The notes beneath the pieces are model-generated. The model did no database searches, was not told the origin of the DNA, and worked only from the letters and a program-made list of their open reading frames with translations. Source: JAGVPT01 sp963717445 (GTDB taxonomy: Bacteria > Bacteroidota > Ignavibacteria > UBA10030 > UBA8401). Taken from it: a stretch of 64,000 nucleotides of DNA. Position numbers and translations under genes: made by a program. Shown here piece by piece: positions 8,098 to 17,425 of this stretch (its first letter is position 1; each line of letters starts with the position of its first letter). Location of the stretch: the NCBI GenBank assembly GCA_963717445.1, contig OY970334.1:1116001-1180000 (forward strand), read 5' to 3'.

Positions 8098-8748
8098 TTA
8101 TTTACTCAGCCGAACAACCCAATAGCCGCTTTCAAGCATGTGGGCGATTTTTTCGGCGGAACCGCGAGCCGCCCTATCGCTCTCATATCGCCCAACATAC
8201 ACACGGAAACGTTTTTGACCTCCCCAAACATTTGCCTTTTCAACAAATGCCGGAAAACCCGCCCGCGTGAATACATCTGCTTCGATCTTTGCCTTTTGTT
8301 CCGTCGACCACGACGAGACCTGCACGCTGTATCTTCCGCTTGACGAATTCAACAAGGAGCTTGTCGAGGCTTCACTGCCCGGCGCCATCGCCGATTTCGC
8401 ACCAGCCTTCGAAACCGCTTTCTTCTCGGAACCCGGTGACGCCTTTCCTTTGAATTCCACCAATCCCTCGCTCTCGGGGACAGCGGCTGCAATTGCCGCA
8501 GTGTCTATAGCAACGACAGGCGGAGGGGGAACTACGACTACCACGGCTTTTTTCTTGCCGATGATTCCAGCTTTGTTCAAAGCAAAATATCCTCCGCCAA
8601 CGAGTATAACCACCACAAGCAAGATAACAACCGGCATCGGCAATCCTGCAATTTTCTTGCCTCCGGATCCGTCACCGCCGGGCATCCCGGTCGTCCTCAC
8701 TCCTGCCATCGGCGCTGGAGCACCAGCTTTAAGGTTGAGATTAGGCAT
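8098..8748 (-). CDS. SPOR-domain membrane protein
   Basis: A bitopic protein of 216 residues: a glycine-rich cytoplasmic N-terminus, one membrane helix (about 38-58), an alanine/serine-rich linker, and a C-terminal SPOR domain (about 138-214) with RYSVQVSSWSTEQKA and RFRVYVGRYESDRAA. SPOR domains bind peptidoglycan glycan strands lacking stem peptides, usually at the division septum. A strong AGGAGG lies 9 nt before the ATG. Its place between a beta-barrel gene and exbB suggests it anchors the energised complex to the wall, possibly at the septum. That role is an inference. Confidence 0.85.
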   Translation of the reverse strand: MPNLNLKAGAPAPMAGVRTTGMPGGDGSGGKKIAGLPMPVVILLVVVILVGGGYFALNKAGIIGKKKAVVVVVPPPPVVAIDTAAIAAAVPESEGLVEFKGKASPGSEKKAVSKAGAKSAMAPGSEASTSSLLNSSSGRYSVQVSSWSTEQKAKIEADVFTRAGFPAFVEKANVWGGQKRFRVYVGRYESDRAARGSAEKIAHMLESGYWVVRLSK

Positions 8749-8798
8749 GTTGTACTACCTCCTTCCTATGTGATAAAAAGAGATTAAATTTTCTTCGC

Positions 8799-10484
8799 TT
8801 ACCACTTGTACGTAACACCGAGAGAAATGAACAACGGGCGCTCCACGTATCCATCCCACACATCGTACTGCCCATCTAAAATATTATCCAGCTGCATCAC
8901 CGCCCGAAGATCGTCAAGAAGTTGGTACTCCACTTTCCCTCCGACATCGATGTGTCCGGCATTAGCACCTGAGTGTGCAAAGTCTTTCCACCGCTTGGAA
9001 AAATACTCTGCAAATATCTCTGCGGCGATGCCGCTGCTGAACGACCGGCGATAGACACCGCTCACGGTCAACATCGGAATATTCGGAGCCGTGTTCGACA
9101 AATCTTGCGCGTGAGTGGAGTTGAGCGACCCTGTAACCGTTGCTGAATTTTCCTGAGTAAAAGTGTACGAACCTTCCAGCGTGAGCCGCGCAACATCTAC
9201 CTTCGGAAGATACATAACATCCCAGACTTTTGCACTATTTAATTCAATAAAAACGGGGAAATCCCGGATTGAGCTGTACGACAAAGAACCGTCGCCGCTA
9301 AACTTATCGCTGAATGTATATTCCGAGCCGAGAGTAAACGCAAACGGAACCTCGCTCGGCCGAAGTTCAAGCACATTCCGAATATATTTGTCCGCATTGA
9401 CAAGCGAGGCAAGGGTATTTCTCTCGACTGTCGGTGCAATTGATAGGTACACTGTCGCGGCGTCACTCATAAAATACCGAAGCTGGGCTCCCGGGTAAAA
9501 TCTCCCGCTTGCAGCCGAAAGATTCCCTTGGTAAATAAATTGCTGTAATGTAAGCGATGCTTGCAGCTCGGGGAGAAAAAGCTTTTCTCCGGATAACCGC
9601 AGGTCAAACCATTGAGGCGAATGTGTTTCGGCATTTGCCGGGAGCTGCATGGAAACACCCGACGCCACATACTCCAACGAACCATGGAGTTGAATGTCAT
9701 TTTTTCTCGTCGATCCGGAGAGCAATAACCCAAAATCATCTTGCGAAGAATTAAGCGAGTCGTTCAACGAAGTCCCCCTCCATGATATACGGGCAGAATA
9801 ATCGAGCGGCTCGTCGAGAATATCGGCACCAGTCGTGCGGGAAGCAAGCCCCAGATTGACGCGGACATCGTTCAGCGTCCGCTGCTGCGACGGATCCGCG
9901 GAGCCATACGCCCGGTAGGTTTCTCCGGAAAAATTCAATCCGCCGTTCAACCGGCTTCCGGCAAGCATGCCGAACGATTGCGGCGATAGATAATTACCCT
10001 GGATTCCGATTCCGGTTTTTTGCCAGTTCGCATCCGTCACCTGCCCGCTGCTCGATGCATAGTTTGCTTGAAAAAGAACTCCACCCCCATCGTAATTTTT
10101 CCCGAACCAACCTTCCATAAAAGGCGATGTATAATTGCCCATCCCGCCTATGACTTTTCCGTTCATTTGACCGGCCGGTTCTGCAAAATCTTTCTGCTGC
10201 TTCGCTTCAACATCGGCACCTGCATCCTTCTGCCCCGGCACCTCCGTACCTGGAATATACACTTTGTCTTCTTCAAAAATCGATTTTGATGAAACAGGGA
10301 GGTCAATCGTCTCCTGTCCCGTGATAAGAAATTCAGGTAGGTCGATTTTGGGAAGAGGTGCCTTGGTTTGGTCCGGCACCGTAACGTCGCGCTGAGGCGG
10401 CTCTTTTTTTTCTTGCGCTGGAAGAGAAGAATACAAAAACAAGAATATCACGATCAAGGAACTATGGAGACGCCGTGTGTTCAT
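8799..10484 (-). CDS. Outer-membrane beta-barrel protein, TonB-receptor-like but without plug
   Basis: A 561-residue secreted protein. The signal peptide is about residues 1-24, cut near SSLPAQ. A short periplasmic stretch contains LPKIDLPEFLITGQETIDLP-like wording, and the rest is alternating beta-strands ending in FISLGVTYKW, a typical C-terminal aromatic barrel strand. The second half resembles the barrel of TonB-dependent receptors (PLDYSARISWRG, LDNILDGQYDVWDGY), but there is no room for the usual plug of about 130 residues. The ATG overlaps the stop of the upstream TPR gene (TGATG), so translation is probably coupled. Substrate unknown. Confidence 0.75.
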   Translation of the reverse strand: MNTRRLHSSLIVIFLFLYSSLPAQEKKEPPQRDVTVPDQTKAPLPKIDLPEFLITGQETIDLPVSSKSIFEEDKVYIPGTEVPGQKDAGADVEAKQQKDFAEPAGQMNGKVIGGMGNYTSPFMEGWFGKNYDGGGVLFQANYASSSGQVTDANWQKTGIGIQGNYLSPQSFGMLAGSRLNGGLNFSGETYRAYGSADPSQQRTLNDVRVNLGLASRTTGADILDEPLDYSARISWRGTSLNDSLNSSQDDFGLLLSGSTRKNDIQLHGSLEYVASGVSMQLPANAETHSPQWFDLRLSGEKLFLPELQASLTLQQFIYQGNLSAASGRFYPGAQLRYFMSDAATVYLSIAPTVERNTLASLVNADKYIRNVLELRPSEVPFAFTLGSEYTFSDKFSGDGSLSYSSIRDFPVFIELNSAKVWDVMYLPKVDVARLTLEGSYTFTQENSATVTGSLNSTHAQDLSNTAPNIPMLTVSGVYRRSFSSGIAAEIFAEYFSKRWKDFAHSGANAGHIDVGGKVEYQLLDDLRAVMQLDNILDGQYDVWDGYVERPLFISLGVTYKW

Positions 10485-13400
10485 CAAAGCTGCTCCAGCT
10501 TCCGAAGCTTTTGTTCGGCTTCAGCGGCAAGTTCGCCCCCCTGTTTGATGACAACGTTGTAGGCCTCTTTCGCCTTCTGGATTTGATTTGTCTTTTCGTA
10601 ACAATCGCCGAGATGAAGATACGATTTCGTGATCCAATCCTCCGCTGCCGGAAAAACGTACTTCACTCGCAAATACGAAATAATGGCGTCGGAATAATTC
10701 TGCGCCGATTGCTGCGTCATCCCGACGGCATACTGCGCTTCGGCCCCCAATTCATCCGTCCGGCTCGTTGCGACGGCCTGGAAATACTCGAGGGCGCGCG
10801 AGTAATTCTGCACCGACTGATTCATCCATCCAAGCGCAACTTTGCTCCTGTCGCTTGCAGCGGTTTTCGGATACTCCGCAATCGTCGCTTCAAATTTCCT
10901 GACAGCCGCATCGATCTGGTTCGTCGACTTTAGCACCACGCCTTGCTGGTACGAAGCTTCGGCAGCCTCATCCGATGTTGGATATTGTTCCTGGAGCTTT
11001 CCGAACGATGCCAGCGCTTCGGTAGGTTTGCCTTGTTGAGCGTACACACCGCCTTGTTCAAATAAGGCGGCGCTTGCGAGCTTGCTGGACGGGTACTTTG
11101 CCGCAATTGACTGAAACGCCTCAAGGGCCGCTTCATGATTGTTCAATGCTGCGAAACATTTTCCAGTCCAGTAATATGCATCGGGCGCCAATTTGCTTTT
11201 CGGATATCGCTGGAGGAATTCCTGATACGCCTTGATCGCATCGTCGTACTGCTTTTGGCCAAAATAAATGTCGGCTTTTTTGTAGAATAACTCGTCCGCC
11301 GATTTTGCCGATGGATTGTTCTTCACATAATCGTCGATGGAGCGGACTGCCTCCCCGGGCTTATCGAGCAAAACATAACAGTATTGTATACCATTTGCTG
11401 CGTCGCTCGCGTATTGTGATCCTGCATATTTCGCCACCACAGTTTGGTACGCGCTAATTGCTTCGGTGTATCTCTCCAGATTATAGTATGAATCTCCAAT
11501 GCTATAGTATGCTTTTGGAACAAGCTCGCTTTTAGGATAGCGGGAAATGACGTTTTGGAACACACCGATCGCTTTATCGTACTTCTTTGTTTGAAAATAG
11601 ATCCATCCGATGCCGTATTCCGCATCATCGGCAAGGCCGGAATTCGGGAACTTTGAAATAAGGTTGTCAAAATCCTTTATGCCAAGATCAAGTTTATCGG
11701 ATTTATAATCGGACTGAGCGAGCTGGTAGTATGCATAATCGATTCCATCGTTCGACGGGAAGGTTTGGATCGCTCCACGGTAGGCGTCCGCAGCTTCGGC
11801 ATACTCTTTCACATAATAGTATGAATCGCCGAGCCTCAGTTGCGCATCGAATGCAAACTCCGGAGAGGCTCCGCTGCGTAGCACTTTCTCGAACGTTTCC
11901 GCTGCTTCCTCATACTTTGCAAGTTTGAAATAGCTCCACGCTAAGCCGTACTGCGCATCCGGAAATTTTGGCTGGCCCGCCCCTTGCTTGATGAATTGGC
12001 TGTAATATTTCTCCGCCTCAACAAATTGTCCGGCTTGGAAAAAAGATTCTGCCGCCCAGAACAACGCTTCAATCGCTTTTGCATGCTGCGGATGCTTTTG
12101 CAAAAAAGAGACGAACTGCGCAGAAGCATCCGAGAACCTTTGTAATTTGTACAGCACCCAGCCTTCCTGAAAGGCCGCATCTCCTTTAACCGTATCATCC
12201 GCAGAGACAAGCCCCGTCACTGCTTGAAACGATTTCGCAGCGTCTTCGTAGTTCTTCTTCGCGATATATGATTCTCCAAGCATCCGGTACGCATCGCCGG
12301 TTGCATCCGCTGAAGGGTATTTCTTCGTTACCTGCTCAAAAAGAGGGATAGCTGCGTCATAATTTTTCTGATCGTAGAAGATCATCCCCGATTCATATAA
12401 AGCGTTATCTGCATATTCGCCGTCGGGGCGTGCGGCGACCACCTGACTGAATATCTCTAGCGCTTTTTTCGTGTCGCCCGACAATCGAACGGCCTGCGCC
12501 CGGCGGAAAAGCGCTTCGTATGCGATATCGTCTGTTCCTGCTGTAAGATCGCCAAATACGGAAGCAGCTTGTTCGAATTCGTTTGTCTTCAAATACGTCC
12601 ACCCAATTGAATAGGTCACCGTGCGAACAAGCGGGTTCAACGGGTACTTCTTGCGAAACTCTTCGTAGAGGGATCGCGCCTTCGTATAATTTTGCAGATC
12701 GTAGTAATCTTCCGCCACACAATAATCGGCCGCCGCTTCCTCCGATGAATCGGTGATAGAAGGCTTTGCCGTAACCAGATAATCGATGCTCTTTTTAAAC
12801 TCACCGCTCTTGCTGTAGCATTCACCGATTCGGACAGCCGTTGTCGAAAGAAGGTCACTCTGCTTCTTTTCGTCGAGCAAATTTTGATAAAATCCGATGG
12901 CCTTTTGATATTCTTTCTGTTGTTCGGCCACCCAGCCGAGTGAATACAATGCGTAGTCAGAAAGTTTGTTTACCGGATATTTTTCTGCACTGATGGCATA
13001 GTACAGTTGAAGCGGACGCAAAGTCGTTAGTTTTAAGGTATGCTTCGCCGATCCAATAGGATGCTTCCCCGGCAAGTTCGCTTTGCCCGTAGCTCTCCAC
13101 GATTTCCTTGTAGAAGGGAATCGCGTCGGCAAAATGGTGGAGCTTGAAGTTAGCCTCTCCAATCCTGAACAAGGCATCGGGGCGGAGCTTGTGCCTCGGG
13201 AATTCCCGAACGAAGGATTTTAAGACCGAAATAGTCTCGTCATAATTTCCCAGGGCAAAACGGCACTCGGCAAACAAGAAAATAGCGTCGGGGCGCTTGG
13301 GACTGGAAGCATATTGGTCTATGAATTTCTGAAACTGGTCTGAGGCGAGCTGGTAGAGTTTATCCTGATATAACCCGAAGGCAAATGCGTAGTCCTGCTC

Positions 13401-13529
13401 TTCCTGAATTCCTGAAGAGATCGTTTGGGATGGAAGAGAATCCAGAGGAAGGCTGTTTAATAATAGAATAGCGAGCGCAAGATGAACAATTCTTCTCACC
13501 ACAGGCGCCTGCCTCTCTCGATTGTTCAT
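10484..13529 (-). CDS. Giant TPR envelope protein (YbgF/CpoB-like repeats), broken by one frameshift
   Basis: Two adjacent reading frames together encode about 1,014 residues of tetratricopeptide repeats. The first part (190 residues from 13529) has a signal peptide and SYWIGEAYLKTNDFASA. The sense continues in another frame with LQLYYAISAEKYPVNKL and runs to 10484. The switch falls near 13008-13021, where one extra or two missing bases would restore a single frame. Repeats of about 36 residues, such as YPKSELVPKAYYSIGDSYYN, fill the protein and mediate protein-protein contacts in the periplasm. It heads the operon with the barrel, SPOR, ExbB, ExbD and TonB genes. It resembles the 1,212-residue TPR protein at 37430. 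Sequencing error is as likely as a true pseudogene. Confidence 0.8.
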
Positions 13530-13947
13530 TTAAAGTAAAGGTTTTAATAGATGTATTAACTCAGTCAATTTAATATATAGATAAATCTGTGTCAAGGGGA
13601 GGAGAGGAAGGAGAACGGCACAATTTGAATATTCGAAATAAAATGGATTTGGATTGCCGGGCCCGCGGGAATGGCAAATTTAGGAAATACCATAGAATCC
13701 TGTGATTCCCAAAATTTAAGCCGGTTTTGGCTTTGAATTAATGATCTGCAGGATATGCCTTTATGTAAAAAGGCGGGTACGATAAAATCAAACGCTTTCG
13801 AATGAAAGCTGTCGAGCAGTCAATTTTGCAGCCCCTATTATACCCCAAATATTATTTGAAGGGTAAATGTTATTGATTGAAGTGCCGTTGGATCGACGTA
13901 ATGAGAGGTCATGAAACTGATCCAGTGTGAGACCGGCCGTCACAAGT
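13530..13947. other. Non-coding gap between carB and the TPR operon
   Basis: These 418 bases separate the carB stop from the start of the TPR operon. They should contain the operon promoter, though I could not fix one with confidence. A palindromic segment near 13650-13678 (TGGATTGCC then GGGCCCGC then GGAATGGC) resembles one at 37221 and may be a REP-type repeat. I see no gene. Confidence 0.5.
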
Positions 13948-16900
13948 TTAAACTCGATGGAATTCCTGCAGGCTCTTCACCGACATTTTGCCGTGTCGGA
14001 TTTCCTCAATCGCTCTTACAGCCGTTGCTGCGGCTGAAAGCGTGGTTATAAAAGCAACTTTATGTTCGATTGCAGCCCAGCCGATTGAGTACTCGTCAAA
14101 ACGCGACTCTTCGCCGAGCGGGGTATTGATGACCAAATCGACTTCACCATTCTTAATATGATCGACGATGTTCGGTCGCCCTTCCTGCACTTTAAAAATT
14201 AGTTTATTGGCGATTCCATGTTTGGTGAGAAACTTTGATGTCCCTTCGGTCGAGACAATCTTGAAGCCGAGCTTAATGTATTCTTTTACGATCTCGACCG
14301 TTTTTTCATTCTTGTCGTTTTCATTCACGCTGACAAAAATCGTTCCATGATCCGGGAGGGCGTTGCCGGCGCTGATTTGAGATTTTGCCACCGACGCCCC
14401 GAACGTCGCGGATATTCCCATCACTTCACCCGTCGAGCGCATTTCAGGACCGAGGAACATCGTCACTTTAGGAAATTTTGAGAATGGAAAAACAGCTTCT
14501 TTGACGGAAATGTGTTTCACTTTCTTGAAATCAAAATCCAGCACGCCAAGCTCCTTAAGTTTTTTCCCGATCATAATTTTTGCGGCAATTTTTGCAAGAG
14601 GCAGACCTGTGGCTTTGCTGACGAACGGAACCGTGCGCGACGCGCGCGGGTTGACCTCCAGCACGTACACAACGTTATCTTTCATCGCGAATTGCACGTT
14701 GAGCAATCCGACAACGTTCAACGCATGTGCGAGTTTTTTGGTTATTCGAATAATTTCATCGGTCTTTTCGTCGCTCAACATGAACGGGGGAAGAACGCAT
14801 GCACTGTCGCCTGAATGGATTCCCGCTTCCTCAATATGCTCCATCACGCCGCCTATCAACACATCGCTGCCGTCGCATACGGCATCCACATCGAACTCGA
14901 ACGCATCTTCCAAAAAGTTGTCGATTAAAATTGGATGCTCGGGAGAAACATCCACCGCCCTCTTCATGTATTCTTTGAGCGACACAGTGTTGTAGCAGAT
15001 CTCCATTGCGCGTCCGCCTAGAACGTACGAGGGACGAACGAGCACGGGAAATCCGATTTCTTCCGCCACGAGAACGGCATCCTTGATCGAAAACGCCGTT
15101 CCATATTTCGGGTGCGAAATATGCTGCTGCCGTAACAGCGCACCAAATCGCTTACGGTCTTCGGCAACGTCAATTCCCTCCGTGGAAGTTCCGAGAATGT
15201 GAACTCCGTGTGATTCAAGCTCTTTCGCAATCTTCAGGGGCGTTTGCCCTCCAAAGCTGACGATGATCCCTTCCGGCCGTTCGTGCTCACAAATATTCAA
15301 CACATCCTCGACGGTGAGCGGTTCAAAATAGAGTTTATCGGTTGTATCGTAATCGGTGGAAACGGTTTCGGGATTACAGTTGATCATGATGGTTTCGTAC
15401 CCCTCTTCACGCAGGGCATAGACGCCGTGAACGCAGCAATAGTCAAACTCAATGCCCTGCCCTATCCTATTCGGCCCGCCACCGAGAATAATGACTTTCT
15501 TTTTTGCCGAGCGAACAGACTCATTTTCCTTCTCATAGGTCGAATAATGATACGGCGTATGAGCTTCAAACTCTGCGGCGCATGTGTCGACCGTTTTGAA
15601 AACAGGAATGACGCCGAGCTTCTTTCGCAAATCCCGAACGGCATCCTCATCCGTTTTCCATAAATACGCAAGTTGCTTATCTGAGAAGCCGTACTGCTTG
15701 GCCTTCGTGAGAGCTTCGGCTCTGATTGCGGAAAATTTATTTTTCGTCGTGCTCTGTTCCTCAACCAACGCTGCAAGCTCGTTTTCCGTCTCAACAATTT
15801 GTTTGATGTTGAACAAAAACCATGGGTCGATCTTCGTGAGTGATTGAATTTCCTCTATCGTGAATCCGAGTTGGAAAGCGTACCTGAGAAAAAAGATATT
15901 GCTCGGCTTCGGCCTCCGGAGCTGGTCTTTTACTTTCTTTACCCATTCGGATTTCGATTTTGCGGAAAGCTTGTGATGGTTGAACTCATCCTTTCCATCA
16001 GCTCCAAGTCCTGAGTGTCCCGTTTCGAGAGACCGCAGCGCCTTTTGCAGCGCTTCTTTAAAAGTCCGCCCAAACGCCATCGCTTCTCCGACCGATTTCA
16101 TTTGCACACCGAGAGTTTCATCGACTCCTTTGAACTTTTCAAAATCCCATCGCGGAATTTTCACGACGGTATAATCGATCGTCGGCTCAAACGACGCCGG
16201 CGTAAGCTTGGTGATGTCGTTGGGGATTTCATCCAGCGAATAACCGACCGCGAGCTTGGCCGCAATCTTTGCGATCGGAAAGCCTGTGGCTTTGGACGCG
16301 AGCGCCGAGCTTCGGGAAACACGCGGATTCATCTCGATGATGTACATCTTTCCATTTGCAGGATTGATCGCAAATTGCACGTTCGACCCTCCTGTATCGA
16401 CCCCGATGGCCCTCATCACGGTGATTGCTGCATCCCGCATATATTGGTATTCTTTATCGGTGAGGGTTTGTGCCGGTGCGACGGTGATCGAATCCCCGGT
16501 GTGGACGCCCATCGGGTCAAAATTTTCGATCGAACAAATAATCACAACGTTGTCTTTGGTATCGCGCATCACTTCAAGCTCGTACTCTTTCCAGCCGATC
16601 ACCGATTCTTCAATCAGGACTTCATGAATCGGGCTGTTCGTGATACCATGTTCGACAATAGCGCGAAACTCTTCGATATTGTACGCGATCCCTCCGCCGG
16701 TTCCTCCGAGTGTGAACGATGGCCTGATGATGATCGGAAAGCCGATGTTGTCGACAATTCGTAGAGCTTCTTCATAGCTATAGACGAAACCCCCGCGAGG
16801 CATCTCGAGTCCCGCTGCACGCATCGTTTTCTGAAAAAGCTGGCGATCTTCCGCTTTTTTGATCGCATCCAATTTTGCGCCGATGAGTTCGACTCCGTAC

Positions 16901-17229
16901 TTTTCCAGCACTCCCCGTTCGGCCAGCGCAACCGCCGTGTTAAGCGCAGTTTGTCCCCCCATCGTCGGAAGGATTGCGTCGGGCATTTCTTTATCGATAA
17001 TCATCTCGACAAATTCCGGCGTGATTGGCTCAACATACGTTGCATCGGCAAGGTCGGGGTCGGTCATGATTGTGGCAGGATTGCTGTTGATGAGAATGAC
17101 TCGGTAACCCTCTTCCCGCAGAACCTTGCACGCCTGGGTGCCGGAATAGTCGAACTCGCACGCCTGGCCGATCACAATCGGTCCGCTGCCGATAATGAGA
17201 ATCGATTTGATGTCTGTTCGTTTTGGCAT
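13948..17229 (-). CDS. carB: Carbamoyl-phosphate synthase large subunit
   Basis: CarB makes carbamoyl phosphate from ammonia, bicarbonate and 2 ATP for pyrimidine and arginine synthesis. With the start at MPKRTDIKSILIIGSGPIV it has 1,093 residues, close to the usual 1,070. The two ATP-grasp halves are clear: GQACEFDYSGTQACK and GGTGGGIAYN in the first, GGGPNRIGQGIEFDYCCVH and VRPSYVLGGRAMEI in the second. A C-terminal MGS-like regulatory domain follows (FVSVNENDK onwards). The frame is open 21 codons further upstream, but that stretch overlaps a terminator hairpin and is not family sequence. carA is not adjacent. Confidence 0.96.
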   Translation of the reverse strand: MPKRTDIKSILIIGSGPIVIGQACEFDYSGTQACKVLREEGYRVILINSNPATIMTDPDLADATYVEPITPEFVEMIIDKEMPDAILPTMGGQTALNTAVALAERGVLEKYGVELIGAKLDAIKKAEDRQLFQKTMRAAGLEMPRGGFVYSYEEALRIVDNIGFPIIIRPSFTLGGTGGGIAYNIEEFRAIVEHGITNSPIHEVLIEESVIGWKEYELEVMRDTKDNVVIICSIENFDPMGVHTGDSITVAPAQTLTDKEYQYMRDAAITVMRAIGVDTGGSNVQFAINPANGKMYIIEMNPRVSRSSALASKATGFPIAKIAAKLAVGYSLDEIPNDITKLTPASFEPTIDYTVVKIPRWDFEKFKGVDETLGVQMKSVGEAMAFGRTFKEALQKALRSLETGHSGLGADGKDEFNHHKLSAKSKSEWVKKVKDQLRRPKPSNIFFLRYAFQLGFTIEEIQSLTKIDPWFLFNIKQIVETENELAALVEEQSTTKNKFSAIRAEALTKAKQYGFSDKQLAYLWKTDEDAVRDLRKKLGVIPVFKTVDTCAAEFEAHTPYHYSTYEKENESVRSAKKKVIILGGGPNRIGQGIEFDYCCVHGVYALREEGYETIMINCNPETVSTDYDTTDKLYFEPLTVEDVLNICEHERPEGIIVSFGGQTPLKIAKELESHGVHILGTSTEGIDVAEDRKRFGALLRQQHISHPKYGTAFSIKDAVLVAEEIGFPVLVRPSYVLGGRAMEICYNTVSLKEYMKRAVDVSPEHPILIDNFLEDAFEFDVDAVCDGSDVLIGGVMEHIEEAGIHSGDSACVLPPFMLSDEKTDEIIRITKKLAHALNVVGLLNVQFAMKDNVVYVLEVNPRASRTVPFVSKATGLPLAKIAAKIMIGKKLKELGVLDFDFKKVKHISVKEAVFPFSKFPKVTMFLGPEMRSTGEVMGISATFGASVAKSQISAGNALPDHGTIFVSVNENDKNEKTVEIVKEYIKLGFKIVSTEGTSKFLTKHGIANKLIFKVQEGRPNIVDHIKNGEVDLVINTPLGEESRFDEYSIGWAAIEHKVAFITTLSAAATAVRAIEEIRHGKMSVKSLQEFHRV

Positions 17230-17254
17230 GAAGTACAGCAGGATTGATTTAGGT

Positions 17255-17291
17255 ACACAAAAACCTGACGGCCGTAAGCGCGTCAGGTTCA
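17255..17291 (-). terminator. Intrinsic terminator between cstA and carB
   Basis: A perfect 9-bp stem (AACCTGACG at 17262-17270 with CGTCAGGTT at 17281-17289) has a 10-nt loop and, on the minus strand, is followed by TTTTTG. It lies 32 bp before the carB start. It most simply ends the cstA transcript, but could act as an attenuator ahead of carB. Confidence 0.7.
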
Positions 17292-17425
17292 TTTCACATC
17301 AACAACATAATACGAAAAATTTTGGAGGATTACAATTTACACGGAGAAAATTTCCGTAAAAACACGCAGGCGACAACCACCTTACGATTTCCCTTTCAGT
17401 GGAAATTCTTGTCTTGGACTCTCTT

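Noticed and set aside
16015..16764. A 249-codon plus-strand frame inside carB
   Set aside because: It is antisense to a highly conserved enzyme and rich in Arg/Asp/His as a complement artefact.
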